The notes: generated from the sequence alone by a model not told the origin. DNA of 64,000 nucleotides from Aureivirga sp. CE67 (GCF_015767245.1 NZ_JADOTV010000004.1:62001-126000), one strand, 5' to 3'; positions 1-9,081 are shown, counted from the first letter of the stretch. Program-made: numbers and translations.

Positions 1-75
1 CTCTGTTTAATATTAAGATGCATGAATTGAATTTTACCCCTACTCATTTTTCAAAAAAAAATAAAAATTTAAAAA

Positions 76-96
76 AAGAGGTCGATAGGACCTCTT
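76..96 (-). terminator. Intrinsic terminator downstream of cobT
   Basis: An 8-bp perfect stem (76-83 with 89-96) closes a 5-base loop. Read on the minus strand it is followed by a run of T. It lies about 40 bases past the cobT stop, and nothing else is visible in the first 135 bases. Confidence 0.75.
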
Positions 97-135
97 AATT
101 CATTTATATTCTTGTGTTTAAATTTTATAATATTT

Positions 136-1173
136 TTAATTTTTTTCTGAAACACCCGCAGATTCGAAACTTGCCATTCTATTAAAAAAAGCAATACTTG
201 TTCTTATAATCGGTACAGAAAGTGCTGCTCCAGTTCCTTCTCCAAGTCTTAATCCTAAGTTTAATAATGGTTTTTGGTTTAAAAAAGCCAACATTTTTTC
301 ATGTCCTTTTTCTTCAGAATTATGAGTAAAAATACAGTAGTCTAAAATATTTGAATCTATTTTTGCAGCAATTAATAAGGCTGAAGTACAAATAAAGCCG
401 TCTATCAAAATGGTCATTTTTTGTTTTGCAGCTTCTAACATTGCGCCACACATCATTGTAATTTCAAAACCGCCAACAGTTTGTAAAATTTGAAGAGGAT
501 TTTCAATTTCCCCATGAAATGAAATTACTTCTTTCAGCGCATTTGTTTTCTTCAAAATTCCTTCAGAAGGTAACCCAGTTCCAGCTCCAACACATTTCTC
601 GATGGAAGTTTTGGTTACATAATGCATAATTAAAGAAGCCGCAGAAGTATTTCCAATTCCCATTTCTCCAAAACCAATTGTGTTTGTTCCTTCTTTTTTT
701 TGTTTTAAAACTAATTCGCTACCCAAAGAAATTGCTTTCTGACATTCTTCATTTGTCATCGCAACTCCTTTTTGATAATTTTTAGTTCCAAAGGCAATTT
801 TAGCATTGATTAGTTCAGAGTGATTTTCAAAATCATGATTTACACCAGCATCCACAATTTTTAAATCCACATTATTTTCTTCACAAAAAACATTAATAGC
901 AGCTCCTTTATTCAAGAAATTATAAACCATTTGCGTAGTAACTTCTTGTGGAAAAGGATTTACAATATTTTCTTTCGCAATACCATGATCTCCAGCAAAA
1001 ACCAAAATAGCTGGTTTTTCTATTTTTGGCTCTAAAGTCTGTTGGATTTTAGCAATCTTAAAAGCTATATCTTCCAGTTTTCCTAGAGCTCCAAGAGGTT
1101 TTGTTTTTGTATCTATTTTATGTTGAATATCTTTATCTAAATCCGTGTTTAGTTTTTCAATACCAAAATTCAT
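136..1173 (-). CDS. cobT: Nicotinate-nucleotide--dimethylbenzimidazole phosphoribosyltransferase
   Basis: CobT transfers phosphoribose from nicotinate mononucleotide to dimethylbenzimidazole, making alpha-ribazole phosphate for the lower ligand of cobalamin. It is cytoplasmic. The 345-residue length matches the family. Visible motifs are KTKPLGALGKLE near residue 24, VFAGDHGIA near 58, GEMGIGNTSAASL near 170 and the C-terminal RLGEGTGAAL, which carries the catalytic Glu. No other cobalamin genes lie beside it, so it may serve salvage or lower-ligand remodelling. No cobalamin riboswitch was seen upstream. A palindromic repeat occupies that gap. Confidence 0.95.
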   Translation of the reverse strand: MNFGIEKLNTDLDKDIQHKIDTKTKPLGALGKLEDIAFKIAKIQQTLEPKIEKPAILVFAGDHGIAKENIVNPFPQEVTTQMVYNFLNKGAAINVFCEENNVDLKIVDAGVNHDFENHSELINAKIAFGTKNYQKGVAMTNEECQKAISLGSELVLKQKKEGTNTIGFGEMGIGNTSAASLIMHYVTKTSIEKCVGAGTGLPSEGILKKTNALKEVISFHGEIENPLQILQTVGGFEITMMCGAMLEAAKQKMTILIDGFICTSALLIAAKIDSNILDYCIFTHNSEEKGHEKMLAFLNQKPLLNLGLRLGEGTGAALSVPIIRTSIAFFNRMASFESAGVSEKN

Positions 1174-1250
1174 GTTCTATAAATTATAATTTTTCGAGAA
1201 CGAATATATTGTTTTAGCTAGTAAAAAAAGATTAAATTTTTACTTTTAAC

Positions 1251-1430
1251 GAATTGAACTCATTTAAACTTTTTAACTCAAAATTCGTTTCAAGCATGTT
1301 CATTACTGGCTTGTGAAAAATTTTAACCATAGCTAAGGCTATGCTGAAATTTTTTCTCTTCACCATCAATAAACATCAGATAAAACTCTTAGTTTTGGCA
1401 AAAAAGTTTAAACGAGTTCATTGAAAATTC
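1251..1430. repeat. Long imperfect palindromic element (MITE-like)
   Basis: The outer arms (about 1255-1275 and 1401-1420) are inverted versions of GAACTCATTTAAACTTTTT. The arms continue inward imperfectly to a strong central hairpin at 1313-1362, with CCATAGC/GCTATG around a short loop. There is no ORF inside. The form is that of a non-coding dispersed palindrome. It sits between cobT and the next gene, both on the minus strand. Confidence 0.6.
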
Positions 1431-1444
1431 TACTTTTCTTTTTA

Positions 1445-2290
1445 TTATCTATTCAAAAAAGGATCTTTATTTTTTATTAAAATTTCAATTAGTTCCAAAT
1501 GTTTTTCATCTTGATATAAGCCTACAATTTCATCTTTATAACAAAATTTGACGAAATCTTCAATCTTATTTTCAGGAATTCCAATTCTATCTGTAAAGAA
1601 TGTTTTTCCATACCTTTTCAACATTTCACTTGGTAAGTTTTTGGTTAGTTCTTCATATTCTCTTGCTCTTAGATATTCTTTTTCTCTCACTCTTTGTTTA
1701 AGATCACTTGGTCCTAATACCTTAACTATTGGAGCTGCAATAAAAGCAGCCATTCCTATGACATCTCCACCAATGTTATTTCCTGGAACGGTGTTAACTA
1801 TAGGAGCTCCAGAGTTTTTATCGTTTAAATCATAACCAAAATTACCATATGCAGCAGTAAAATCTAAAGCGTCAGGATTTATCTTGGATAAATCACTCTC
1901 AGGAACTTTTTCGGAGTCGAAACTTAAAGTACCAGTAAGATCATGACTTTTAATTTCTACTTCTTCTAATTCAATTCTATTTTCTAAATCAATAAAATGA
2001 ACTTGATAAGTATTGAAATCATCTGGGATTTTTATTTCTTTTTGTTCAAAATTTACAGCAGAAATTATTAAAATATCCCCCACATTACAAAGAATCTGAA
2101 AATATCCTTTTTCATCAGAAATAGTTACTGTGTTTTTATTTTTATTCACAATATGAATGTTTGCAACACTTTCACCTTCGTTTAAAAGATAAGCTTTATA
2201 ATAATCACCTTGAACTAAAATTGAGTTTTGCTGTGCGAATGCATTTGTAACTCCTAAAAAGAGGAACAAAAAAAGTAATTTTATTTTCAT
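1445..2290 (-). CDS. Secreted protein with carboxypeptidase-D regulatory-like domain
   Basis: The 281-residue product starts with a clear Sec signal peptide (MKIKLLFLFLFLGVTNAFA, then Q). Residues 25-110 look like a carboxypeptidase regulatory-like beta-sandwich (NIHIVNKNKNTVTISDEKGYF, then an ILIISAVNF strand), a fold found at the start of Bacteroidota outer-membrane receptors. The remaining 170 residues are polar, with a short Gly/Pro-rich hydrophobic stretch around residue 180 and a charged C-terminus, and resemble nothing I recognise. The product is probably periplasmic or surface-attached. It is a single gene with no evident partner. Confidence 0.7.
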   Translation of the reverse strand: MKIKLLFLFLFLGVTNAFAQQNSILVQGDYYKAYLLNEGESVANIHIVNKNKNTVTISDEKGYFQILCNVGDILIISAVNFEQKEIKIPDDFNTYQVHFIDLENRIELEEVEIKSHDLTGTLSFDSEKVPESDLSKINPDALDFTAAYGNFGYDLNDKNSGAPIVNTVPGNNIGGDVIGMAAFIAAPIVKVLGPSDLKQRVREKEYLRAREYEELTKNLPSEMLKRYGKTFFTDRIGIPENKIEDFVKFCYKDEIVGLYQDEKHLELIEILIKNKDPFLNR

Positions 2291-2390
2291 ATTTATTTTT
2301 TGATAATTTATTGTAAAAAATTTAACTAAATAGTTTAAAACAAATAAACTAATTAAAGCAAAGCTAGTTTACATCTCAATATGTAAAATT

Positions 2391-2419
2391 TTGTTAAAGA
2401 TTTGAATTGCTTAAATTTG
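2391..2419 (+). promoter_or_regulatory. Bacteroidota-type promoter for pepE
   Basis: TTG at 2391-2393, an 18-base spacer, then TAAATTTG at 2412-2419. This matches the Bacteroidota sigma consensus TTG-N17-23-TAnnTTTG. It overlaps the possible TTG start at 2407, so the ATG at 2437 is the better start for the next gene. Confidence 0.65.
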
Positions 2420-2436
2420 TTCAAAATCAATTTTTG

Positions 2437-3138
2437 ATGAAAAATATTATCATAGCAAGTACATCTACAGTACACGGACAATCTTATTTAGAATATATTT
2501 TACCAACTCTTAAAGAATTTTATAAAGGAATCGAAGAAATTGTTTTCGTTCCATATGCAAGACCGGGCGGAATTACACATGACGAATACACTGAAATTGC
2601 TAGTAAAGGTTTTGCAACTATCGGTATCAAAGTAAAAGGACTACATACTTTTGAAAATCCGATAGATGCGATTGAAAATGCAAAAGGAATCTTCACTGGA
2701 GGAGGTAATACTTTTGTTTTAGTAAATGCTTTGTATGAAAATAATATTATCGAAGCACTTCAAAATGCTGTAAATGGTGGAACACCTTATTTAGGAACAA
2801 GTGCGGGAAGTAATATTTGTGGGCAAACAATTAATAATACTAACGATATGCCAATTGTTTATCCGCCAAGTTTTAAAACTTTAGGATTTATTAATTTTAA
2901 TGTAAACCCGCATTATTTAGACCCAATTCCAGATTCTACACATATGGGAGAAACTCGTGAAACAAGAATTAAAGAATTCCATACATACAATTCATTACCA
3001 GTTTTAGGACTTCGAGAAGGAAGTTGGTTAGAGGTGAAAGGAGAAGAAATCATCCTTCGAGGGGAACATTCCGCAAGATTATTTTTACAAGGAGAAGAGC
3101 CTAAAGAATTAAATACAAATACACTAGTTAGTTTATAA
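2437..3138 (+). CDS. pepE: Dipeptidase E (alpha-aspartyl dipeptidase, S51 family)
   Basis: PepE is a cytoplasmic serine peptidase that releases N-terminal Asp from dipeptides. The product is 233 residues from the ATG at 2437. An upstream TTG in frame at 2407 falls inside the promoter -7 box and is rejected. The N-terminus IIIASTSTVHGQSYLEYILP, the segment KGIFTGGGNTF, and the nucleophile elbow GTSAGSNICG (central Ser) are typical of S51. The final third has NPHYLDPIPDSTHMGETRETRI, which fits the substrate-binding and catalytic His region. It is monocistronic, with a promoter in front and a terminator behind. Confidence 0.92.
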   Translation: MKNIIIASTSTVHGQSYLEYILPTLKEFYKGIEEIVFVPYARPGGITHDEYTEIASKGFATIGIKVKGLHTFENPIDAIENAKGIFTGGGNTFVLVNALYENNIIEALQNAVNGGTPYLGTSAGSNICGQTINNTNDMPIVYPPSFKTLGFINFNVNPHYLDPIPDSTHMGETRETRIKEFHTYNSLPVLGLREGSWLEVKGEEIILRGEHSARLFLQGEEPKELNTNTLVSL

Positions 3139-3141
3139 TTG

Positions 3142-3167
3142 AAGTAGGTTGAGTATTCAACCTACTT
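3142..3167. terminator. Bidirectional intrinsic terminator
   Basis: An 11-bp perfect stem (3142-3152 with 3157-3167) around a 4-base loop, with A and T runs on both sides. It serves pepE on the plus strand and the convergent acyltransferase on the minus strand. Confidence 0.8.
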
Positions 3168-4314
3168 TCTTATTTTCTTTAAAAAAAGCTCCAATTTTAT
3201 TTGCAATTTTTACAGATTTTAAATCTATATATTTTGTGAAAAAGGCCGCTAAAATAAAAGTTGTAGCGATCGTTACAAGTGAGCAAATCAACATATTTTC
3301 GATATAACCTACTTTGTCTTTTAAAAATAAAAACAACCAACTTGTAAGCGAACATAGAATCGGAATATGGATTAGATAAAGACTAAATGATATTTTTCCT
3401 AACCATAGAAAAAAGGGATTAATAAATAATTTTTGAATAGATTTAGTTCTCATCAAAATTAAAATTAATAAGATACTTGTAAGGAAATTAAAAAATGGTT
3501 TAAAATGGAAAATTCCAGATAAAAACACGACTACCATAAAGAAACTTATGTTAATCAATTTTTTAGACAAAACATTTTTCCAAACATTTTCGATAAACGT
3601 ATTTTTAACAAAAGAATTATTATCAAAATCTGATAACATAAATCCTATCATAAATGTTCCAAGCCAGTAAATCTTAAGAGGAATAGATAGAAGAAAGAAT
3701 AAGATGTAAATATAATGTCTTAATTTATGCTTTGAGAATACTGCAAAAATAAAGAAACAAGCGAAAGATCCATATAATTCAGGGTTCATGGTCCATAAAA
3801 CGCCATTATAACTGGAAGAATATTTAAAATCAAAAAAAGTATTCCAAATTCCATCTTTTAGCATCAAAATAAAATTTGGTTCAAAATTATATAAGTCAAA
3901 CAGCCAATCGTTTCTACTATATTCAATTTCAAAATAAGTTGCTAATTCATTATTAAACATTAATCCAAAACTTAATAGAATGAAAGCAAAAATGATGGAG
4001 GAAAAAGCAGGAATCATTAAACGAAAATACCTCTTCATAAAACTTGAGATTAAATAATTTTGATCTCTTAATTGAAAAAGTTTAATTGAAATAACGTAAC
4101 CACTCATCACCCAAAATAAATGAACTGCTAGATTGCCGTTAGTGAAAAAATGAAAAAAAGGATGGATAAAGTATTTGGAAAAAGGTATGTCTACAAAATT
4201 TAAAAGAAGATTTTTATAAATTTCTACATTAAACATCTCTTTAAGATGAGAAATTAGAACAATAAAAGCAGCAATTCCTCTAAAACCTTCAAGATATAAT
4301 ATTTTTTTATTCAT
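3157..4314 (-). CDS. Acyltransferase 3 family membrane protein
   Basis: The 385-residue protein has about ten predicted membrane spans and belongs to the acyltransferase-3 family, which O-acylates glycans and other envelope molecules. The N-terminal motif LEGFRGIAAFIVLISHL, with Arg and the active-site His, is diagnostic. The segment NLAVHLFWVMSGYVISI is the conserved second motif. The acceptor cannot be told from sequence because no polysaccharide genes sit beside it. The start is an ATG at 4314. The 3' end overlaps the shared terminator with pepE. Confidence 0.88.
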   Translation of the reverse strand: MNKKILYLEGFRGIAAFIVLISHLKEMFNVEIYKNLLLNFVDIPFSKYFIHPFFHFFTNGNLAVHLFWVMSGYVISIKLFQLRDQNYLISSFMKRYFRLMIPAFSSIIFAFILLSFGLMFNNELATYFEIEYSRNDWLFDLYNFEPNFILMLKDGIWNTFFDFKYSSSYNGVLWTMNPELYGSFACFFIFAVFSKHKLRHYIYILFFLLSIPLKIYWLGTFMIGFMLSDFDNNSFVKNTFIENVWKNVLSKKLINISFFMVVVFLSGIFHFKPFFNFLTSILLILILMRTKSIQKLFINPFFLWLGKISFSLYLIHIPILCSLTSWLFLFLKDKVGYIENMLICSLVTIATTFILAAFFTKYIDLKSVKIANKIGAFFKENKKVG

Positions 4315-4396
4315 TGATTTTCATTTGATTCGGCAAATTTAACAAAAAGACAACGTTTTTTTAGGAAAAAATATTACACTAATTTATTAAAAAGTC

Positions 4397-4426
4397 TTGC
4401 AGATATTAAAAATGATTGTATATTTG
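4397..4426 (+). promoter_or_regulatory. Promoter of SRP RNA gene copy 1
   Basis: TTG at 4397-4399, a 19-base spacer and TATATTTG at 4419-4426, a perfect Bacteroidota -7 element. The RNA begins about five bases downstream. SRP RNA copy 2 has the same -33, spacer length and -7 box. Confidence 0.8.
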
Positions 4427-4430
4427 CACT

Positions 4431-4525
4431 CGGCAAGTCCTACACAACTAGCTCCCTTTGAATCCCCCAGGGCGGGAACGCAGCAAGGGTATTAGGTTGA
4501 GCAGTGTGATGTAGGTCGCTTGCCG
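4431..4525 (+). ncRNA. ffs: Bacterial small signal recognition particle RNA, copy 1
   Basis: About 95 nt. The ends pair as CGGCAAG (4431-4437) with CTTGCCG (4519-4525), followed directly by seven T. The centre carries the universal SRP domain: CCAGG, a three-pair stem GCG/CGC closing a GGAA tetraloop, then AGCAAGGG. This hairpin binds the M domain of Ffh, and the RNA guides nascent membrane and secreted proteins to the membrane. A diverged second copy lies on the minus strand at about 48.1 kb. Confidence 0.93.
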
Positions 4526-4554
4526 TTTTTTTGTTTATATACTTCACATAAGCT

Positions 4555-5361
4555 ATGGCAAAAACAGTCTTAATCACAGGAGGATCTTCAGGAATTGGAA
4601 AGTCAATCGGAGAATACTTATCCTCAAAAAACTACAAAGTTTACGGTACCAGCAGAAATCCAAAACAAGAAAAATTTAACGACAATTTTCATTTAGTAGC
4701 ATTAGATGTATCTGATGTTGATTCTATTGAAAAAGCAGTAAATTTTATTGTGGAAAAAGAAGGTAAAATCGATATCTTAGTAAATAATGCGGGAATTGGA
4801 ATAACAGGACCTGTAGAAGAAACACCAATGGAAGAAATCAAAAAAGCATTTGATACTAATTTCTTTGGTTTGTTGAATGTTTGCAAAGGAGTTTTACCAA
4901 CAATGCGTAAACAAAGAGATGGAATTATCATCAATGTAAGTTCTATCGCTGGATATATGGGACTTCCATATCGTGGCGTGTATTCTGCAACAAAAGGAGC
5001 AGTTTCACTAATTACGGAAGCGATGAGCATGGAAGTAAAACAATTTGGAATCAAAATGGTAGATGTTGCTCCAGGTGATTTTGTCACAAATATTGCAGCA
5101 GGAAGATATCATACTCCAGTATTTAAAGGTTCGGATTACGAAGAAAAATACGGAGAAGTACTTCGCCAAATTGATGAAGAAGTAGACACTGGATCAGATC
5201 CAATTTTGATGGCAAAAGCAGTGCATCATATTATTGAAAACAAGAATCCTAAAATTCATTATAAAGTAGGTGTTTTTATGCAGAAATTTTCTATCGTATT
5301 GAAGAGAATTTTACCAGACAGAATGTATGAAAAATTACTAATGAATCATTATAAATTGTAA
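4555..5361 (+). CDS. Short-chain dehydrogenase/reductase (SDR family)
   Basis: A 268-residue classical SDR. It has the nucleotide-binding TGGSSGIG at residues 8-15, NNAGIGITG near 80, a Ser in NVSSIAGY and the catalytic YSATK near 155, so it should be an active NAD(P)H-dependent oxidoreductase. The C-terminal half is longer and basic (KFSIVLKRILPDRMYEKLL), which may help it associate with membranes or a lipid substrate. The substrate is not deducible. It starts 30 bases after the SRP RNA and is followed by the aldolase gene 27 bases on. Confidence 0.88.
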   Translation: MAKTVLITGGSSGIGKSIGEYLSSKNYKVYGTSRNPKQEKFNDNFHLVALDVSDVDSIEKAVNFIVEKEGKIDILVNNAGIGITGPVEETPMEEIKKAFDTNFFGLLNVCKGVLPTMRKQRDGIIINVSSIAGYMGLPYRGVYSATKGAVSLITEAMSMEVKQFGIKMVDVAPGDFVTNIAAGRYHTPVFKGSDYEEKYGEVLRQIDEEVDTGSDPILMAKAVHHIIENKNPKIHYKVGVFMQKFSIVLKRILPDRMYEKLLMNHYKL

Positions 5362-5388
5362 TTTTACAAAAATTTAAAAACAACACAA

Positions 5389-6042
5389 ATGAAATTTTTT
5401 ATTGACACAGCAAACTTAGAGCAAATTAAAGAAGCGCAAGCTCTAGGAATTTTAGATGGTGTAACAACAAACCCATCATTAATGGCTAAAGAAGGAATCA
5501 CGGGGCAAGATAATATCTTAAAACACTATGTGGATATTTGTAACCTAGTGGATGGAGATGTAAGTGCGGAAGTTATTTCTACAGATTTCGAAGGAATGAT
5601 TAAAGAAGGAGAGGCTTTAGCTGCTTTACACCCTCAGATTGTTGTGAAAGTTCCTATGATTAAAGAAGGAATCAAAGCAATAAAATATTTTTCTGACAAA
5701 GGAATCCGTACAAATTGTACTTTAATTTTCTCTGCAGGACAAGCACTTTTAGCTGCAAAAGCTGGAGCTACTTATGTTTCTCCATTCATCGGAAGATTAG
5801 ATGATATTTCTACAGATGGATTAAACTTAATCCAAGAAATTCGTATGATTTTTGATAACTACGGATTTGATACTGAAATCTTAGCTGCTTCTGTTCGTCA
5901 CACAATGCACATTATTGATTGTGCTAAGATTGGAGCAGACGTAATGACTGGGCCATTAAGTGCTATCGAAGGATTATTAAAGCACCCTTTAACAGATATC
6001 GGTTTAGCAAAATTCTTAGAAGATTACAAAAAAGGAAACTAA
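5389..6042 (+). CDS. fsa: Fructose-6-phosphate aldolase / transaldolase-like protein
   Basis: A 217-residue short transaldolase of the TalC/FSA type, a class I Schiff-base aldolase in sugar-phosphate metabolism. The N-terminus [16 protein letters not shown] and [13 protein letters not shown] are the family signature. The Schiff-base Lys lies in [10 protein letters not shown] near residue 86. Members of this size act either as F6P aldolases or as true transaldolases of the pentose phosphate pathway, and sequence alone does not decide. A strong terminator follows. Confidence 0.9.
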   Translation: MKFFIDTANLEQIKEAQALGILDGVTTNPSLMAKEGITGQDNILKHYVDICNLVDGDVSAEVISTDFEGMIKEGEALAALHPQIVVKVPMIKEGIKAIKYFSDKGIRTNCTLIFSAGQALLAAKAGATYVSPFIGRLDDISTDGLNLIQEIRMIFDNYGFDTEILAASVRHTMHIIDCAKIGADVMTGPLSAIEGLLKHPLTDIGLAKFLEDYKKGN

Positions 6043-6065
6043 AATCCTTTTCTGATATAAAATTT

Positions 6066-6092
6066 AAAAGCTCTGATTTTTTCAGAGCTTTT
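6066..6092 (+). terminator. Intrinsic terminator after fsa
   Basis: Stem AAAAGCTCTGA (6066-6076) pairs with TCAGAGCTTTT (6082-6092), followed by more T. Confidence 0.85.
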
Positions 6093-6196
6093 TTTATGTT
6101 TTGAACTTTTATAATAGGTGTTTATGTCTAAAGAAATTTAACATTTTATCGTCTTAAATTTCTCTAAATTTGCAGTCTCTTAATTATTTATAAAAG

Positions 6197-7465
6197 ATGA
6201 AAATCAAAACAACATTTTTACTAAGCTTCTTTGCGATTACTTTTTCTTTTTTCGCATGTAGCAAAGACGACTCAAGCCCTTCGAGTCAGAATCCAGATCC
6301 AAAACCACCTTATGAGAAACAACATGTTATTTTAGTTTCTGTAGATGGATTTAGATTTGATTATACAGATAAAATTAATACACCAAATTTTGATAGAATT
6401 GTAAATGAAGGAATGAAAGCAGAAAGATTAATTCCTGTTTTTCCTTCAAAAACTTTCCCAAATCACTTATCATTAGTGACAGGTCAGCATCCAGAAAATC
6501 ATGGAATTATTATGAATACTTTTTATGATGAAAATGGAGATAAGTACAGTATTTCTTCAGATGCTGTAAAAGATCCAAAATGGTATCTTGGAGAACCAAT
6601 TTGGGTAACAGCTGAAAAGCAAAATGTAAAGGCAGCTACTTATTTTTGGCCAGGTTCAGAAGCTCCAATTCAAGGAGTTCGTCCTTCTATTTGGAAAGAA
6701 TATAATGGAAATATCGCAAATACTACAAGAGTTGATACAGCTTTAGATTGGTTAGATTTACCAGAAGAAGAGCGTCCACAATTTATAAGTTTATATTTCA
6801 GTATTGTAGATAGTGCAGGACATAAATATGGGCCAAATTCAGATGAAGTTAAAAATACAATTAGCCAAATTGATTTTCTTTTAGGAAGATTATACGATGG
6901 AATAAAAGAACATGAATTAGCAGAAAATGTACAGCTTATCATTGTGTCAGATCATGGAATGTCTGAATTGTCAAGAGATAGAGCGGTTTTCTATGATGAT
7001 TATATTGATACGGATGAGGTTTCTTTTAATAGTAATTATACACCAGTTGGAACAATTACAGTAAATGATCCAGCTAAAAAAATGGAGATTTATAATCAGT
7101 TAAAAGATGCAAATCCTCATATGGATGTTTATTTAAAAGAGGAAGTTCCAGAAAGATTACATTATTCAAATCATCCTTATATCGCAGATATTATTACTGT
7201 AGCAGAAGAAGGTTGGACAATGTCAACAAGAAGTTTTTTTGAAAATAATCCTAATAGTGCAAACGGAACAGGAACGCATGGATATGATCCTTTCAAAGGG
7301 GAAGATATGCATGGAATTTTCATAGCGAACGGAACGAAATTTAAAAAAGAAAATATAGATTCTTTTAATACTGTTGATTTGTATGAATTAATGTGTTCAA
7401 TTATCGGAATTGAACCGTCATCAAACGATGGAGATAAAGAAAAAGCTTTAGAAGTTTTAAAATAA
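6197..7465 (+). CDS. Ectonucleotide pyrophosphatase/phosphodiesterase-like lipoprotein
   Basis: A 422-residue alkaline-phosphatase-superfamily enzyme. The signal peptide ends in the lipobox FFAC (Cys 21), so it is lipid-anchored in the envelope. VILVSVDGFRFDY carries the first metal-binding Asp, and PSKTFPNHLSLVTG carries the Thr nucleophile typical of nucleotide pyrophosphatases/phosphodiesterases. IVSDHGM and GTHGYDP supply further metal ligands. It probably cleaves phosphodiester or pyrophosphate bonds of extracellular nucleotides or lipids. A TAAATTTG box at 6165-6172 lies just upstream without a clear TTG partner. Confidence 0.88.
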   Translation: MKIKTTFLLSFFAITFSFFACSKDDSSPSSQNPDPKPPYEKQHVILVSVDGFRFDYTDKINTPNFDRIVNEGMKAERLIPVFPSKTFPNHLSLVTGQHPENHGIIMNTFYDENGDKYSISSDAVKDPKWYLGEPIWVTAEKQNVKAATYFWPGSEAPIQGVRPSIWKEYNGNIANTTRVDTALDWLDLPEEERPQFISLYFSIVDSAGHKYGPNSDEVKNTISQIDFLLGRLYDGIKEHELAENVQLIIVSDHGMSELSRDRAVFYDDYIDTDEVSFNSNYTPVGTITVNDPAKKMEIYNQLKDANPHMDVYLKEEVPERLHYSNHPYIADIITVAEEGWTMSTRSFFENNPNSANGTGTHGYDPFKGEDMHGIFIANGTKFKKENIDSFNTVDLYELMCSIIGIEPSSNDGDKEKALEVLK

Positions 7466-7486
7466 TATTTTTTAAAATGTGAATTT

Positions 7487-7516
7487 AAAAGACTATCTAT
7501 TTTTAGATAGTCTTTT
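7487..7516 (+). terminator. Intrinsic terminator
   Basis: A 13-bp stem (7487-7499 with 7504-7516) followed by T, 22 bases past the phosphodiesterase stop. Confidence 0.85.
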
Positions 7517-7653
7517 TTTGTTTTATAAAATACTGATAGATAGTGTTAGTACAATATTTGTCATAATAAGTTTTATAATTTTTATTTTTTTGGCACATGA
7601 ATTGTAAATGCTGATTCAAAATTTAATTATAAATCAAAATTATTTAAATTATT

Positions 7654-8082
7654 ATGAAAAAAGTATTACTAGGAGTATTAGCATTAGGTTTATCATTTAC
7701 TTCATGTTCAAGCGATGACGATAATGGATCAGTAGCTACTGTAGTAGGAAAATGGGATCCAGATTATAATATTGTCAATGGTGTTAAGTTTCTTGATCCA
7801 GATCAGGATTGTGATAATCTTTATATTGAGTTTTTAAATAATGGAAACATTGTATCTCATGATTATACAGATTGTGAATTAGAAGAATCTTATGAAGAAG
7901 GAACTTGGAAAGTTGATGGTAATACGCTTTCTCTATCTTATGTTTATGGAGAAGATGTAGAAACTGATGTGTTTGAGATTCGAAAATTGACAAATTCTGA
8001 AATAGAATTGTTTATTAAAGCAGATTTTGATGAAAATGGAGTAGAGGATGAAATCGGATCTCACTTAACTAGAGTTAACTAA
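7654..8082 (+). CDS. Lipocalin-like lipoprotein
   Basis: A 142-residue lipoprotein. The signal peptide ends at TSC (Cys 20) followed by SSDDDNG, a typical Bacteroidota export tail. The rest has the WDPD...GTWKVDGNTLSLSY pattern of the small lipocalin-like families that are abundant in this phylum. Its function is unknown. It is a single gene with its own terminator. Confidence 0.75.
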   Translation: MKKVLLGVLALGLSFTSCSSDDDNGSVATVVGKWDPDYNIVNGVKFLDPDQDCDNLYIEFLNNGNIVSHDYTDCELEESYEEGTWKVDGNTLSLSYVYGEDVETDVFEIRKLTNSEIELFIKADFDENGVEDEIGSHLTRVN

Positions 8083-8103
8083 TTAGTAAATCTTCAAAAA
8101 ATG

Positions 8104-8133
8104 AAAAAGGTAAGTTGAAAAACTTACCTTTTT
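8104..8133. terminator. Bidirectional intrinsic terminator
   Basis: A 13-bp stem AAAAAGGTAAGTT (8104-8116) with AACTTACCTTTTT (from 8121) around a GAAA loop. It lies between the convergent lipocalin and phoH genes. Confidence 0.85.
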
Positions 8134-9081
8134 TTATTCTGATTCAATGCTTTTATAAGCTTTGATAATTTCTTTTACTAATTTATGACGAACAACGTCT
8201 TTATCATCTAAAAATAGCATCCCAATTCCTTTTACATCTTTCAGACTCAGTAATGCTTCTTTTAATCCAGAAACTTGTTTTCTAGGTAAATCAATCTGTC
8301 CTGGATCTCCTGTAATGATGAACTTTGCATTTTTTCCCATACGTGTCAAAAACATTTTCATCTGCGCATGTGTTGTATTTTGAGCTTCATCTAAAATTAC
8401 AAAAGCATTATCCAAAGTACGCCCACGCATAAATGCTAGTGGTGCAATCTGAATGACACCTTTTTCAATATAAGAGTCTAATTTTTCAAACGGAATCATA
8501 TCACGTAGCGCATCATATAGTGGTTGCATATACGGATCTAATTTCTCTTTTAAATCTCCAGGAAGGAAACCTAAATTTTCTCCAGATTCTACAGCAGGTC
8601 TCGTTAAAATGATTCTACGAACCGTTTTTTCTTTTAAAGCTCTTACAGCTAAAGCTACTGCAGTGTACGTTTTTCCAGTTCCAGCAGGACCTGTAGCAAA
8701 TAACATATCATTCTTTTCCATCAATTTTACCATCAAACGCTGATTTTCTGTTTGTGGCTTGATTTGATTTCCTCCAACGCCATGTACAAGAACTTCACTA
8801 CGAAGTTGCATATTTTTTTGCTCTTTCCCTGTAGAAGTTAGAATTCTTTCAATACTATTTTCATCAAGTTTATTATACTTGTTCAAGTATTTGACTAGCA
8901 TAGAGATACGTTTTTCAAATTCATCAAGTATCTCAGGAGAACCATAAGCTTTTAACTTATTACCTCTAGCAATTATTTTAAGTTTTGGAAAATATGTCTT
9001 TAATATGGTAACGTTTGAATTTTCCGCACCATATAAGTCCATAGGGTTAATTTCCAAAAGTTCTATTATTCTTTCGTTCAA
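8134..9081 (-). CDS. phoH: PhoH family ATPase
   Basis: A 315-residue PhoH-like P-loop protein, thought to be an RNA-associated ATPase or helicase-like nuclease cofactor. Walker A is GPAGTGKTYTAVALAV near residue 138, Walker B is FVILDEAQNT near 230, and GRTLDNAF precedes it. An N-terminal domain of about 110 residues resembles the KH-like PhoH extension. The following gene set on the plus strand (SAM hydrolase, monooxygenase, gldFG) is divergent from it, which is common gene order in flavobacteria. Confidence 0.93.
   Translation of the reverse strand: MNERIIELLEINPMDLYGAENSNVTILKTYFPKLKIIARGNKLKAYGSPEILDEFEKRISMLVKYLNKYNKLDENSIERILTSTGKEQKNMQLRSEVLVHGVGGNQIKPQTENQRLMVKLMEKNDMLFATGPAGTGKTYTAVALAVRALKEKTVRRIILTRPAVESGENLGFLPGDLKEKLDPYMQPLYDALRDMIPFEKLDSYIEKGVIQIAPLAFMRGRTLDNAFVILDEAQNTTHAQMKMFLTRMGKNAKFIITGDPGQIDLPRKQVSGLKEALLSLKDVKGIGMLFLDDKDVVRHKLVKEIIKAYKSIESE

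Noticed and set aside
1174-1444. Possible cobalamin riboswitch before cobT
   Set aside because: No B12-box-like conserved bases. The structure seen is a symmetrical palindromic repeat, not a riboswitch.
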